Numbered from the stretch's first letter, positions 19,335-31,202 are shown. The stretch: DNA of 64,000 bases from Bemisia tabaci (GCF_918797505.1 NC_092797.1:17993372-18057371); one strand, 5' to 3'. Notes: generated from the letters alone by a model not told the origin. A program made the numbers and translations.

Positions 19335-21560
19335 CAGGGTGTTCGAAAAGTCCCCTCCCCCCCCCTAACTTTTGACCTAATTGAGGTGGAGATTTGAAAC
19401 TTGAAGGGTGTTCCTAGATCAAAGGGAGCTACTTTTTGACCCCCCCCCCCCAATTTTTTTTTGGGTGGGGGGGGGGGGGTTACGGATCCTAACTTTTTTT
19501 TTCAAATGGGAAGACCACCTTTGTGATACCTCGTTCGAAAGAGCATAAAAAAAGAACATTTTTCGCGCAAACCCGAAGTCATCATCTCAAACCGTTTCAA
19601 AATGGCGGCCGGTCAAAGTTCAAAATGGCCGAAAATTGGCACCTCTGCTATTTGCACATGGATTTGCTTGAAACTCGGTAACAGGGGGTATTTTGGAACG
19701 AGAAAAACGAATTTGACGTTAGATTTTTAAAAAAACCCTAATTTTTCAAAACGGCCACCGGTTAAGGCTCAAAAAGGCCGAAAATCTGACAAACTCGATT
19801 TCTTGCCAATGGATTCACCTTAAATTCGGTATCTAGGGGTATTGTGACCCGAGAAGAACGAATTCGATGTTAGATTTTTAAACAAACCCTAATTTTTCAA
19901 AATGGCCCCCAATTAAAGTTCAAAACGGTCAACAATTGGCAACCTCGACTTTTTGCCGATAGATTCGCCTGAAACTCGGTGTTCGGGGGTATCTGGGTAT
20001 GAGGAAAACGATAAGCTACGTTGAAACTCGAATTTTTGGTCGGATTGTCAAAATCGGATTGGCCGTGGCCTAAAATGCTAAATCAGCACCTGTTTCCTCG
20101 ATTTTCGTGAGGCTCGGTATCCGGTTGTAGTTCTAATCGGGAAACTCGAATTTTCGTCAGATTTTCGAAATGTCAAAATCCAAGATGGCGGCCGTGGCCT
20201 AAAAATGGTACATCGAAATCTGTTTCGTCGATTTTCGTGAGACTCGATATCCGGTTGTAGTTCTCATCGGGAAACTCGAATTTTTGGTCCGATTTTCAAA
20301 ATTTCAAGATCCAATATGACGGCCGTGGCCTAAAATGCTAAGGTGCGAGTGTTTCCTAGATTTTCGTGAGGCTCGGTACCCGGTTGTAATTCTCATCGGG
20401 AAACTCGAATTTTCGGTCAGATTTTCAAAATTTCAAAAGCCAATATGGCGGCCGTGGCCTAAAATGCTAAATCGAAACCTGTTTCGTCGATTTTCGTGAG
20501 ACTCGGTATCCGGTTGTAGTTCTCATCGGGAAACTCGAATTTTTGGTCGGATTGTCAAAATTTGAAAATCCATGATGGCGGCCGTGGCCTAAAATGCTAC
20601 ATCGGAACCTGTTTCGTCGATTTTCATGAGACTCGGTCTCCGGTTGTAGTTCTCATCGGGAAACTGGAATTTTTGGTCGGATTGTCAAAATTTCAAAATC
20701 CATGATGGCGGCCGTGGCCTAAAATGCTAAATCGGCACCTGTTTCCTAGATTTTCGTGAGACTCGGTATCCGGCTGTAGTTCTCATCGGGAAACTCGCAT
20801 TTTTGGTCAGATTTTCAAAATTTCAAAGTCCAAGATGGCGGCCGCGGCCTACAATGCTAAATCAGCACCTGTCTCCTCGATTTTCGTGAGACTCGGTATC
20901 CGGTTGTAGTTGTCATCGGGAAACTCGAATGTTTGGTCAGATTTTCAAAATTTCAAAATCCAAGATGGCGGCCGTGGCCTAAAATGCTAAATTGAAACCT
21001 GTTTCGTCGATTTTCGTGAGACTCGGTATCCGGTTGTAGTTCTCATCGGGAAACTCGAATTTTTGGTCGGATTGTCAAAATTTCAAAATCCAATATGGCG
21101 GCCGTGGCCGAAAATGCTAAATCGGCACCTGTTTCCTAGATTTTGGTGAGACTCGGTATCCGGCTGTAGTTCTCATCGGGAAACTCGCATTTTCGGTCAG
21201 ATTTTCAAAAATTCAAAATCCAATATGGCGGCCGTGGCCTAAAATGGTACATCGAAACCTCTTTCGTCGATTTTTGTGAGACTCTATATCCGGTTGTACT
21301 CCTCATCCGGAAACTCGAATTTTTGGTCAGATTTTCCAAATTTCAAAATCTAATATGGCGGCCCTGGCCGAAAATGCTAAATCGAAACCTGTTTCCGCGA
21401 TTTTCGTGAGACTCGGTATCCGGTTGTAGTTCTCATTTGGTAACTCGAATTTTTGGTCGGATTTTCAATATTTCCAAATCCGAGATGGCGGCCGCGGCCT
21501 AAAATGCTATATCGGCTAATGTTTGCTCTATTTTCGTGGAATTCGGTGATTTCTGACGGA
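19335..21560. mobile_element. One-ended foldback-family element expanded into a satellite array
   Basis: It starts after TA with CAGGGTGTTCGAAAAGTCC and continues with the usual head of the foldback family (CTAACTTTTGACCTAATTGAGG, AAAGGGAGCTACTTTTTGACC). It then shows AAAATGGCGGCCGG/GAGAAAAACGAAT modules with a period near 150, which pass without a break into the 130-bp array. No inverted right half is found, so it is half a foldback element or one that lost its other arm. Confidence 0.75.
19975..21545. repeat. 130-bp satellite-like tandem array, 12 copies
   Basis: The marker GCCGTGGCCT (or a one-to-two-base variant) starts at 20062, 20191, 20322, 20451, 20581, 20711, 20841, 20971, 21101, 21231, 21361 and 21491, a period of 129-131. 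Each unit holds ATGGCGGCCGTGGCC, AAAATGCTAAATCG, GATTTTCGTGAGACTCGG, TATCCGGTTGTAG and GGGAAACTCGAATTTT. Units differ by roughly a tenth of their bases. No ORF runs through it. Confidence 0.93.
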
Positions 21561-22029
21561 CTCTATCGATTTCTGGCCGCAACCGCTCTTTAGATGCTTG
21601 GCCACAGTCGACTCGATATATCGATCAGGAGTCATGCGGGAGTAATACACTATTGCCTTTTTTTTAAAGAATTTTGAGCTATCGAGTGATAGAATCGTTG
21701 CATGTTACGGCTTTCGAGGGAAATAGTGTGGCCGATAAGGCCTACAACAATCGGATGAAATAGTATTCTCTATAGAGTTGGAGCTAAGATAGAGGGTAAC
21801 ATTTATCATAATTAAAAGAAAGAAAAAAAAAAGAAGAAAAAAAAACCGGCGCTCCGCTTCGCTTCGCGCGCGTCTTTTCAGGGTCGTCTGCACATCTAGT
21901 TTTTCCTCTTTTTAAGTGTCCCGCGCATCCACCGCGGGAAGGAAGTGTATTTCCCGAAGTGGGACTTTTGTAGTCATAAAATCGTACGTCTGTAAGTCAT
22001 TGTGTAATGGATAGTTTTTCCAGATATTT
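21561..22029. other. Spacer between satellite and minisatellite
   Basis: No gene is recognised. A purine-rich A/G tract lies at about 21810-21845. Confidence 0.4.
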
Positions 22030-22300
22030 CCTTTCCTTGGGCCGCTGTGCGACGAACAGTTCGTCCGAAAACTTTCTTCACCTGACCCACTGTGCGACGG
22101 GCAGTTTGTCCAAAATCTTCCTTCCCCTGAACCACTGAGCGACGAAAAGCTTGACCCGCAGTGCGACGAAAATTTTGTCCAAAAACTTCCTCCCCCTGAC
22201 CCACTGTGCGACGAAAATTTTGTCCAAAAACTTCTTCCCTCTGACCCACTGTGCGACGATCCGCTTGTCCAAAAACTTTCTCCCCCGACCCACTGTGCGG
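22030..22300 (-). repeat. 45-bp minisatellite, about six to seven units
   Basis: GACCCACTGTGCGACG-like units begin at about 22039, 22084, 22129, 22153 (a partial step), 22198, 22243 and 22287. Because 45 is a multiple of three, all three minus frames stay open (for example 21912-22364) and would encode 15-residue repeats such as SGSGGGSFWTKFSSH. With three frames equally open and no homology recognised, I regard it as non-coding. Confidence 0.75.
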
Positions 22301-22421
22301 CCCTGCTCCGGCCGGCTCCCCTCATGCCGCGCACCCCTCGCCTAAAACTTTCAAAGCTCGCCATTTTTAAACGGCTCGGCCGATTTGGCTCAAATTCAAT
22401 ACCAAACCAGTCCTATAGAAG

Positions 22422-22795
22422 AACTACCACCCATAAAAATTTCAGCTCAAAATATTCATTTTCGCTCGAGTTATCGAGTGGACAAGATTTGACCTCCCCC
22501 CACTTTCTAGCCCCACCCCTCAAGATCTATTGCCTCAAATTTCAATTTTTTTTCGCAGAATAGTAGTTCTAATGAGTCTCTACTAAATGCAAAAAAAATG
22601 GTCAAAATATCTTTCAACGTAGGGAAGATATAACCACTCAAAAATCGAAAAATCTTCAAAAGGCGGAAATACATACATACATACATACATATAGTTAGTT
22701 AGTTAGTTTTAGTTAACGACGATCAGCTTCTAGGCTATTTACATACATATATACATACATATATATATATATATATACATGAATTTGAATGGCAT
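22422..22795 (-). repeat. Inverted-repeat arm B
   Basis: This is the inverse partner of 17072-17409 and of 15724-15755. It is continuous here (no insertion at the TA/TATG stretch 22740-22780) and runs directly into the foldback element at 22797. Confidence 0.85.
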
Positions 22796-22796
22796 A

Positions 22797-23778
22797 CAGG
22801 GTGATCCAAAAGTCCCTTTCCACCCCCTCTAACTTTTTACCTAATTGAGGTAAAGATTTGAAACTTGGGAGATATTCCTGGGTCAAAGGGAGCTACTTTT
22901 TGGCCCCCCTAAAATTTTCAGGGGGCCAACTTTTAATTTTCAAATGGGAAGACCCCCTTTGTGATAGCTCGTTCGAAAGAGCATAAAAAAAGAAAACTTT
23001 TCGCGCAAACCCGAAGTCAATATCTCAAACCGTTTCAAAATGGCGGCCGGTTAAAGTTCAAAATGGCCGAAAATTCACACCGGTTATTTGTCGATGGATT
23101 TGCGCGAAAATCGGTATGTAGGGGTATTTTGACACGAGAAAAACGAATTTGACGTTAGATTTTCAAAAAAACCAAAACTTCCAAAATGGCCACCGGTTGA
23201 AATTTAAAATGGCCGAAAATTGTCACCTCAGTTTTTTGCTGATGGATTTGCCTAAAACTTGGAATTTGAGAGTATTTTGGCATAAGATAAACAAATTTGA
23301 ACTTACATTTCTAAAAAAATCAATTTTTTGTCATTTTGAACTTTAACCCGCGGCCATTTTGGAAATTTCGGTTTTTTTGAAAATCTAACGTCAAATTCGT
23401 TTTTCTCGTGCCAAAATACCCCTACATACCGATTTTCGCGCAAATCCATCGACAAATAACCGGTGTGAATTTTCGGCCATTTTGAACTTTGACCGGCCGC
23501 CATTTTGAAACGGTTTGAGATATTGACTTCGGGTTTGCGCGAAAAGTTTTCTTTTTTTATGCTCTTTCGAACGAGCTATCACAAAGGGGGTCTTCCCATT
23601 TGAAAATTCAAAGTTGGGGGCCGTTGCCCCCCCCCCCCCCCCCAAGGGGGCCCCCCTGAAAATTTTAGGGGGCCAAAAAGTAGCTCCCTTTGACCTAGGA
23701 ATATCCCCCAAGTTTCAAATCTTTACCTCAATTAGGTAAAAAGTTAGAGGGGGTGGAAGGGACTTTTGGATCACCCTG
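22797..23778. mobile_element. Complete foldback element, 982 bp, TA-flanked
   Basis: It begins CAGGGTGATCCAAAAGTCC and ends with the complement, flanked by TA at 22795-22796 and 23779-23780. It is palindromic around about 23288. From the end inward the arms contain TTACCTAATTGAGGTAAAG, AAAGGGAGCTACTTTTTGG, a C/G-rich tract, CAAAATGGCGGCCGG and GAGAAAAACGAATTTGACG. It is non-coding. Confidence 0.88.
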
Positions 23779-24020
23779 TATATTTTCGTGATCTACGACC
23801 CGTGATCGGTGCTCTTCACAATGTCTCAGGTCTGGGTCCGACATCATGGGAGAATGCAATAGTGTATTTTCTTCGGAAAATACACTAAAAATATCCCTGG
23901 ACCCCGGATCGGTGATTCTCAGTTGAACGTGTGCAAACACGGATATTAGACTCAGTTAAGCGTGATGCGTGTATTATAAAAGTCGGAATTTTCTGTAATA
24001 GTGGTGGTTATGATGTAAGG

Positions 24021-24227
24021 CTAGTTTTTTATTCAAATTGAACTTTTTTTGAAAACCGATTATATAGTTAGATGACTTACTTTCTTATTATTCTTTACGC
24101 ACAATGGTCATTTCGGGTGGGCAGGCCACCCATCTTCACGTGACTGAATAAGGAAGTAAGTCATCTAACTATAAAATCGGTTTTCAAGAAAGTTTTCGAA
24201 AAAAGTTCAATTTAAACAAAAAATTAG
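24021..24227. mobile_element. Small inverted-repeat element (207 bp)
   Basis: The arms of about 70 bp include AAATTGAAC, GAAAACCGATT and AGTTAGATGACTTACTT, with matching inverses AAGTAAGTCATCTAACT, AATCGGTTTTC and GTTCAATTT. The 50-base loop includes GGGTGGGCAGGCCACCC, a smaller hairpin. It is probably a MITE; no clear target duplication was found. Confidence 0.7.
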
Positions 24228-24344
24228 TGTTCATTGTGCCGATGAAGTTTCAAAAATAGTGCAGTATGCTACAACTATGGTACACTATGATAGAAGGCTC
24301 TAAGCGTAGATGAAAGTGAGAGAGAGTATGTGCTCCGGTTTGGT

Positions 24345-24360
24345 GGCCCTGAAAAGGGCC
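24345..24360 (-). terminator. Histone 3' stem-loop of H1
   Basis: GGCCCTTTTCAGGGCC on the minus strand lies 28 bases past the H1 stop. Confidence 0.95.
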
Positions 24361-24388
24361 GTTGTGAAGAAGGGTGGTGGAGTTATGT

Positions 24389-24931
24389 TTACTTCTTCTT
24401 GGGTGCGGCTTTCTTTGGGCTTTTCTTGACTGCAGCTTTCTTGGGTTTCGGTGCCTTCGGCTTCTTGGTGGGTGGCTTGGCGACCTTCTTGGCCTTCGGT
24501 GATTTGGCTGCCTTGGGCTTCTTCGGAGATTTGACTTTTTTGGGCTTGGCTGCCTTTGGTTTCTTGGCTTTTGCCGCCTTTGGCTTGGCGGGTTTCTTGG
24601 CTACCTTCTTCTTCTCTTCCTTGGCTGGGAGCTTGAAGGATCCGGCGGCGCCTTTACCCTTGGTGAGGATGAGCTTGCCAGAACCGGTGGCGGAGATGAC
24701 GTACTTGCGGATGAAAGGTGCAAGTTTGTCGGCATCCACCTTGTAGGTGGCGGCGATGTATTTCTTGATGGCCTGGAGGGAGGATCCCTTCTTGTCCTTC
24801 AGGGATTTGATGGCCTCGTTGACCATGGTGGCGGTGGGAGGGTGAGCAGCGGGCTTCTTGGGCTTGGCTGCAGCCTTCTTCTTAGGAGTCTTGGGGGTTG
24901 CCGGAGCGGCAGCGACTGGAGCGTCAGACAT
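24389..24931 (-). CDS. H1: Linker histone H1
   Basis: The gene encodes 180 residues. A short N-terminal tail ([19 protein letters not shown]) is followed by the winged-helix globular domain at about 29-103, with [38 protein letters not shown] and [19 protein letters not shown]. The C-terminal tail is made of Lys/Ala/Pro repeats ([16 protein letters not shown]). It binds linker DNA and compacts chromatin. It is shorter than Drosophila H1 (about 256), mainly in the tails. No strong TATA box is present (only GAATATACT at about 25000), in keeping with the separate promoter type known for fly H1. The stem-loop follows the stop. Confidence 0.96.
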   Translation of the reverse strand: MSDAPVAAAPATPKTPKKKAAAKPKKPAAHPPTATMVNEAIKSLKDKKGSSLQAIKKYIAATYKVDADKLAPFIRKYVISATGSGKLILTKGKGAAGSFKLPAKEEKKKVAKKPAKPKAAKAKKPKAAKPKKVKSPKKPKAAKSPKAKKVAKPPTKKPKAPKPKKAAVKKSPKKAAPKKK

Positions 24932-25067
24932 GGTTGAGAGCGGTGCGAGAGTAGCGTTCGAATTGAGAGAAACGAAAGATACGAGTGGCGAGGTGGGGAG
25001 TATATTCTTATCCCTCGCGCAAGAGCCAAAAGGAACAAAGCGGCAGTATTTGCACTGTTCATTTTAA

Positions 25068-26046
25068 TTTGTTTCGTTCCGTGTTCGTGACACTTTTCTT
25101 TTCTCTAAATTGCTGTATTTTTAACCAATAATTAAGAGAGATCCCCTCTGAACTATGAACTACATAGTTTGGTCTTCCGATTCAACGAATTTTTCTGTCC
25201 CGTCGCGAGGTAATATAATTAATCTGGACTGGGTTTTCTGGTCATCCCTTGTTATGCGCTTGGGGTTTCTCGAATAAATTGACGATTCTGTAAGTTTTTT
25301 GAGAATTCACCGCGTTACGGTTAGTGCAAATTCAATTCTGGACGTATTTGGCTTTCAAAAAAAGTCCGACCTCATCAAAATCGGTGGAAGAGCGCCGATT
25401 TTTCGGACCTCGAAGTTGGTGTGTCCGCACTCTGAATCGAGTTCTCTAACCTGTGTGAAGAGACTAGGCACCCGTTTTCCTCCCCAAAATTGATGTTTTT
25501 GGGGGTAGTAGATGGTCTTCACTAAGGGTATTTGTTATGCAGTATCTTCTTTGATAAGAGACTCCTAAAAAATGGTGAAAATCCCCGATTATTCGACATT
25601 AGAATCGTTCAAACGCGCCGTCAAGAATAGGTACTCCATGCCAGTCCTATTGTCTTGCTGTAAGGCTGCATTCGTCCTGCAAAGTGAGGCATTGCTCGTT
25701 GCATTTATTTTGATAATTAAAAACAGAATAATTAGCGACCCTTGAGGAGCCGAAATGCCTGGAATTTGAACTTCTCAAATTAATGGAGGTCATCTACCTC
25801 CACGGAGAGTCAATGTCAAACGCCCCGCAATGGAACTGAGCATAGCGCATACATCGCTCATCCAGCTACTTACCAATTCCATCGTGTACATTACCATCAC
25901 GAAACGTTTCGTTAGAAGAAGAAAGAACTCGAAAGAACATCACAAATATATACATTAGTAAGTAGAGAGATACGAAGATTTAATGAAATAAATAAAAAGG
26001 AAAGTTTTAGAACGACGGATGAAAGGATTAATATTGCTACATAATA
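25068..26046. other. Spacer upstream of H1, no gene seen
   Basis: No domain, RNA gene or clear repeat was recognised. Open frames are short and match nothing I know. Confidence 0.45.
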
Positions 26047-26625
26047 GGGGAGACCGGGGCTAGCTATGTTGGCCACGGGGCTATGATAACCATCGTGGGA
26101 ATTTTGTAGGGAAAAAGGTAAATTTGATGTTTGATGAGAAAGAAGGTTGGCAGCGATGTAGACTAACAGTTTAAAACATCAACATCGATGGTGTCCCCCT
26201 CAGTTATGCTCTGTGCTATAACATTCTTCTTTATCTTCGAAAATCGCCCGAAAATGCGATTTTTTTAATTTTGAATTTTTTTTGCTGTGGTGCAGAGTAT
26301 TTCTTTTATATTTCATTTTTCTTTGTTCCTATTTGAAGGAGACCCCCTTTCCTTTCATTTTAGTGTATGGATTTATGGTTTTTGACCCCTTGTTTCTTAG
26401 TTGGATGACTTCGATTCGAGGTAACCTCAATCGGGGCTATGTGGACCATTTTTCTGGGGCTATGTTGACCTACTAAGAAAACATACTTTTTACATTTTTT
26501 TTCGCGTATGGATTCAAAATCATTTTCTATAAGTTTAAAATGGTCTTATTTAGTGGAGCAGTAGATCTTCTTCTTCTTTTTTAAGTATCCTTTCGTACCC
26601 ACTCACTTATTAGATTTGATACTGT

Positions 26626-26664
<39 letters not shown>

Positions 26665-26989
26665 ATTTTAAAATTTTCAGCTCCAAAGGTATTGAGTTTT
26701 AAGCTCTTTTAAGTGCAATTGCAATCAACTGAAGAAGGTTCACATAGCCTCCTTACAGGTGGCTCACTTAACCCCGGGGTTGATCAACATAGGACTAAGT
26801 CAACTATGTTGACCAAAATGGATTTTTTCTTAAAAAACGCATGAAATTCACAAAATTAAACTATTTTGTACAATATTTTTGGTTGATTTTAATTCTACAC
26901 TGTATGCTCAAGGATTAGAGCATTCAATCCTTCTGTTTCTTCGGACACAAGTTTGCAAAAAATGTGATCAACATAGTCCCGGTTTCCCC
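26047..26989. mobile_element. TA-flanked inverted-repeat element, 943 bp
   Basis: The ends are GGGGAGACCGGGGCTAG and (right, inverted) GGGGAAACCGGGACTATG, with TA at 26045-26046 and 26990-26991. Motifs like GGGGCTATGTTGACC recur inside in both orientations (near 26083, 26433, 26455, 26770 and 26800). A run of about 30 A lies near 26631. There is no transposase. It is a non-autonomous element, plausibly Tc1/mariner-like from the TA duplication. Confidence 0.75.
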
Positions 26990-27176
26990 TAGTTTATGTA
27001 GGGAGTTTCACTGTTACTTCTTAAGTATGTCATTACATACTCATATGAGGCATGATTTGCTTCTAGTTGTGCTTTCTTGTTAGATATCTGTAGTTTTTTC
27101 AGTGAAAGCTTCTTATGCCTCTCAAATGGCACTGTTTGCCGGCAGGCTTTAGACGTTGTAATTAAAATTTACATTT

Positions 27177-27247
27177 TTCGAACGAACGAACAAACGAACG
27201 AACGAACGAACGAACGAACGAACGAACGAACGAACGAACGAACGAAC
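27177..27247. repeat. (CGAA)n microsatellite
   Basis: About 17 nearly perfect tetranucleotide units occur between TTTTTCG and GGATGAATG. Confidence 0.9.
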
Positions 27248-27492
27248 GGATGAATGCGACGGTCCCTCACAAACGGGGTGAAACCTCTTAATGGCGCTCA
27301 ATTTCACTATCAGCAATTTAGCTTCGAAAAAAAAGCATGAACTAAAGAAATCTGATCTCTTTGCTGCTGACCGTCTCATTAAACTGACTGACTTGACTGA
27401 CTGAACTGACTTCACTAACTGACCTGAACTTGGCAGGCTGGACTCGACTTTCATAAAATAGCCATAACTGCTGATCGTCCCATTAAATTTAC

Positions 27493-27530
27493 TGACTGAC
27501 TGACTGACTGACTGACTGACTGACTGGACT
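27493..27530. repeat. (TGAC)n microsatellite
   Basis: About nine ACTG/TGAC units are present. Degenerate forms surround it from about 27370 to 27880. Confidence 0.88.
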
Positions 27531-27985
27531 GACTTAACTACAGAGCGTATAGAAGGTTAGAGGCCCGACTCGGTGCTAAAACAGGCGCTCAGCTTGTTGC
27601 AACGTACGCAACTAATCTACTACTCTATTGTTTTCCCGTAACTGGCGGCGCGTTTGTTGCTGCCGGAGCACCTCCACATAGGCGATTTCTCATGCATCAT
27701 CCCTCCGCAACTCTCGCTCGTCCAATCTGCGCGGAAATCCGTTCGCCGCGCACTCTCGCGCCAACGTAGGCAACTTCTTGCTCTTACGTCAAACTTGTGT
27801 TTCAGGTCCTCCGCACCCTCTATACTCTGCTCGACTGACTTGACTTGACTTGACTGGCTGGCTGACTGACAGACTGACTAACATGGGACATGAAAAAGAG
27901 GGATGAAACACAATATAGCCCGAATGCAAACAACAATAAAAACACATTTAATACAAACCAGATGGGTTTACAAGGCTAAGGAGAT

Positions 27986-28187
27986 CGAATAAACAAACCA
28001 GGACGTTTCGGGCCAATTAGTGCAAACAAGAAGATGAGCATGCAACAGCATGCATGCGAGTTTGCACTAATTCCTACTTTGAGCAGTTGCTTGCTCATTT
28101 TCTTGTTTTAATTTGAAATTTTTTAGCTTATGTTCCAGTTGAGAATGGGCATGTAATTGGCCCGAAGCGTCCTAGTTTGTTTATTCG
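27986..28187. mobile_element. Small inverted-repeat element (202 bp)
   Basis: CGAATAAACAAACCAGGACG at the left pairs with CGTCCTAGTTTGTTTATTCG at the right, and the match continues through CGGGCCAATTA. Inside, TAGTGCAAAC pairs with GTTTGCACTA. It is a likely MITE with no ORF. Confidence 0.75.
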
Positions 28188-28455
28188 TTTGTTCCTAGAT
28201 TGTTTGTTTATAACATCGGGCAAAAAAACGAGGCTTAGTGGCCATCGGATATTGTGAGATTTGTTCGGAACTATTCGAATAGATTTGATACAAATCTGGA
28301 CGAAAACAACTCGAATAAGCGAAATTACAGCCGTCGAGCGGTGATTGTCGACAGCCATTTTCAGCGTGGGATTCCGGTATAGGTATAAGACGGAATTTCA
28401 TGGCCGTACACAACGCGTGCCTGGAATGACCTGGTGTGGTGCTCGTACATTTGGT

Positions 28456-28471
28456 GGCCCTGAAAAGGGCC
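28456..28471 (-). terminator. Histone 3' stem-loop of H4
   Basis: The minus strand reads GGCCCTTTTCAGGGCC, 40 bases past the H4 stop. Confidence 0.96.
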
Positions 28472-28511
28472 GTTTTAAAGAGATGGTTGTGCGGTGATTG
28501 TGGCAAGCTGC

Positions 28512-28841
<330 letters not shown>

Positions 28842-28880
28842 TCACGAGAAAGAATGATAGCCGAAGGTGTGTGCGTACCG

Positions 28881-28890
28881 TTTTTATACA
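28881..28890 (-). promoter_or_regulatory. TATA box of H4
   Basis: TGTATAAAAA on the minus strand lies 58-67 bases before the ATG. A CCAAT box on the same strand (ATTGG on plus at 28918-28922) lies about 28 bases further upstream. Confidence 0.82.
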
Positions 28891-29302
28891 GTCGCTCGAC
28901 CGAAGTGAAGCGTTGCGATTGGCCGAACCGCTTTCCACTTCCCGCGAAAATGAACCAATGAACGGTAACAATGTAGCCGCGGGGTCGCGGTAAATTCAAA
29001 AGGAGTGGAGGGGCCTTGCTACGCTTTCAAAAACGATGCCGCGCGCGGGACCTCGTTGGAACTATTGTGACGTGTACGAGGGTAGATGGGCCAATCAGAG
29101 GAGTGCTGTGCGGCTCTTACCCTCTTCGCATTACCAGTCGACAACTGAACGTCGAACGGTTAGGTTCTCGAGCCAGAGGGACTGAGCGCGGTGCGCAAGC
29201 GCAGCTACGCGCGTAGCCCGTAGCCTGAGGGAAACAGCAAGAATTTGATGAAGTTTCACGTGAAATGATCAGTTTTAGTGATTTAAACCCTGAATGAATA
29301 TA

Positions 29303-29808
29303 TAGTGGACTCTCGATAATTCGAAATTGAAGTGAAGGGAATCGGATTTTTCTTCGAATTAGCGAGGTTTCGAAATAAAGAGAGTTCGAATTAAAGAGAT
29401 TCCATGTGGAAAAATTTCGAATTAGAGAGGTTCGAATTATAGAGGGAAGGCGCCATCTGAATTCGAATTATAGAGGGGCAAATGGACGGATTTACGCCAA
29501 AAGGTCTTTAGGTCAAAGGCCAAGCTCTTTTAGACAACAGTTTACTTCGAATTGTAGAGGGAATGTATCGTCTTATTTCGAATTATAGAGGGAGGCCCAT
29601 ATTTACTTCCCACACTTCGAATTGCAGAGAGAATTTTCAATTTCGACTTAAAGAGGGTCGCGCCAGCTTAAAAATTTCGAAATAACGAGGGGAGAAAAAT
29701 ACATTGATTTTTTTTCGAATTATCGAGAAATTATCAAGGGAAACAGACTTTCCTTCGAATTAACGAGGTTTTCGAATTATCGAGGTTCGAATTATCGAGA
29801 GTCCACTG
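29303..29808. mobile_element. Pogo/Tigger-like MITE, 506 bp, inverted copy
   Basis: This is the same element as at 4381-4886 in the opposite orientation. Its first base is T instead of C, and it is flanked by TA (29301-29302, 29809-29810). It carries repeated TTCGAATTA-type motifs. It lies between H4 and the start of unit 2. Confidence 0.85.
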
Positions 29809-29972
29809 TAGCAATAATATATTTGTATACGTCTCTGTTTATACTGGTCTAGTATCGACCCGACGTGGATTAATAATCGCACTCCGGCAGTATTATTGGG
29901 ACGTATCACCATGCTCGTTTCTATTAATTTTCTTATATCTGTTGCACACTCGAAGAATAAAGGAAGTAGGGT

Positions 29973-30565
29973 CCGGGTTTCCTGGGTTTCCTGCAACTCA
30001 AGATTTCTTCGGTGCGGGCGGTATCGGGCGCTGGAGTCCCCTAGCAACACCAGCCGTTATTCGACCTAGTCCTAAGATATGTTTTATTTTATTTTATTTG
30101 TTTATTTTTTTTTATTTAATTTTTTTATGTATTTTTTTTTATTTTTTTTTTTATTTTTTTTATTTTTTCTTATTTATTTTTTTGAGCAGGTTCAGTTGGA
30201 ATTGCGCGGGAAATATTTGAATATGCCCGGGTTGCCGCGCATCGGTTTTCAACACTCATCAGTCCGAATCAACGGGTATCGGCAACACGTATCGGCCGCT
30301 GGAGTCCCCCAGCAACACCAGCCGTTATTCGACCTAGTCCTAAGATATTTTTTATTTTATTTTATTTTATTTTTTTATTTTTTTTATTTAATTTTTTTAT
30401 TATTTTCTTATTTCTTTTTTTTTTTATTTTTTTTATTTTTTTTATTTTTTTTATTTTTTGTTATTTTTTTTTTAATTTTTGTATTTTTTTTATATTTTTT
30501 ATTTTTGTATTTTTTTTTATTTTTTTATTTTTTTTTATTTTTTATTTTTTTTTATTTTTTTATTT

Positions 30566-30624
<59 letters not shown>

Positions 30625-30674
30625 TTTTTTTTATTTTTTTATTTTTTTTTTATTTTTTTATTTTTTTTATTTTT

Positions 30675-30728
<54 letters not shown>

Positions 30729-30792
30729 CTCTAGAAAAGAAATAGGTGTACTTTATTTTTTTGGAAATTTTTTTTTTTTTTTTTTTTTTTTA
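29973..30792. repeat. Duplicated 55-bp motif plus T-rich tract, unit 2
   Basis: This is the equivalent of 1-830. Between about 30680 and 30728 a continuous T run replaces the TTTTTTTA pattern of unit 1. It is non-coding. Confidence 0.8.
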
Positions 30793-30833
30793 GGGTTACG
30801 GAAGCCGTTCCATATTTTTCCACCATTTTTTGT

Positions 30834-31012
30834 ACGTGCCGGCCATTCCTTTTCTTTCTCCGAATTTTTTCTCAATTTTATGACGATTTTTTGGTGAAAA
30901 ACGTTGGGGTGTATAGTATATCATGAAAGAGGAAATGAGACCATTTTTATTTATATCATTTCCTTTTAAATGATGAATCCAAACGGTACTACCATCATAT
31001 TTTTTGGGTGCC

Positions 31013-31056
<44 letters not shown>

Positions 31057-31202
31057 GTTTTGGTAATTAGTGACTTTTTTTGGATTGGGCCGAAATTTTG
31101 TACGAAAATCATATTTTTGTTTTTTTGGAAGGATATCATGTATTTTCGGTATGACTTCTACGCAGTATCAGGCAAAGAGAGTTCCCATTTTAAATTTAAA
31201 AG
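30834..31202 (+). mobile_element. Fragment of palindromic element family, unit 2
   Basis: This is the copy of 865-1241, with a shorter T run near 31018-31055. It is related to the right arm of the palindrome at 55.6-59.8 kb. Confidence 0.65.

Noticed and set aside
19975..21545. CRISPR-like array
   Set aside because: Units are 130 bp head to tail with no short repeat/unique spacer pattern, and the genome is eukaryotic.
24330..24746. 138-codon plus-strand ORF opposite H1
   Set aside because: Antisense of the Lys/Ala/Pro-rich H1 tail gives a Phe/Leu/Gly-rich frame without meaning; H1 is on the minus strand.
24990..25012. TATA box for H1
   Set aside because: Only GAATATACT is present; too weak to call.
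29521..29545. U7 snRNA 5' end (AGCTCTTTTAGACAA resembles the histone-pairing region)
   Set aside because: It lies inside the pogo-like MITE, lacks a U7 Sm site and hairpin, and the equivalent base positions in the other MITE copy differ.
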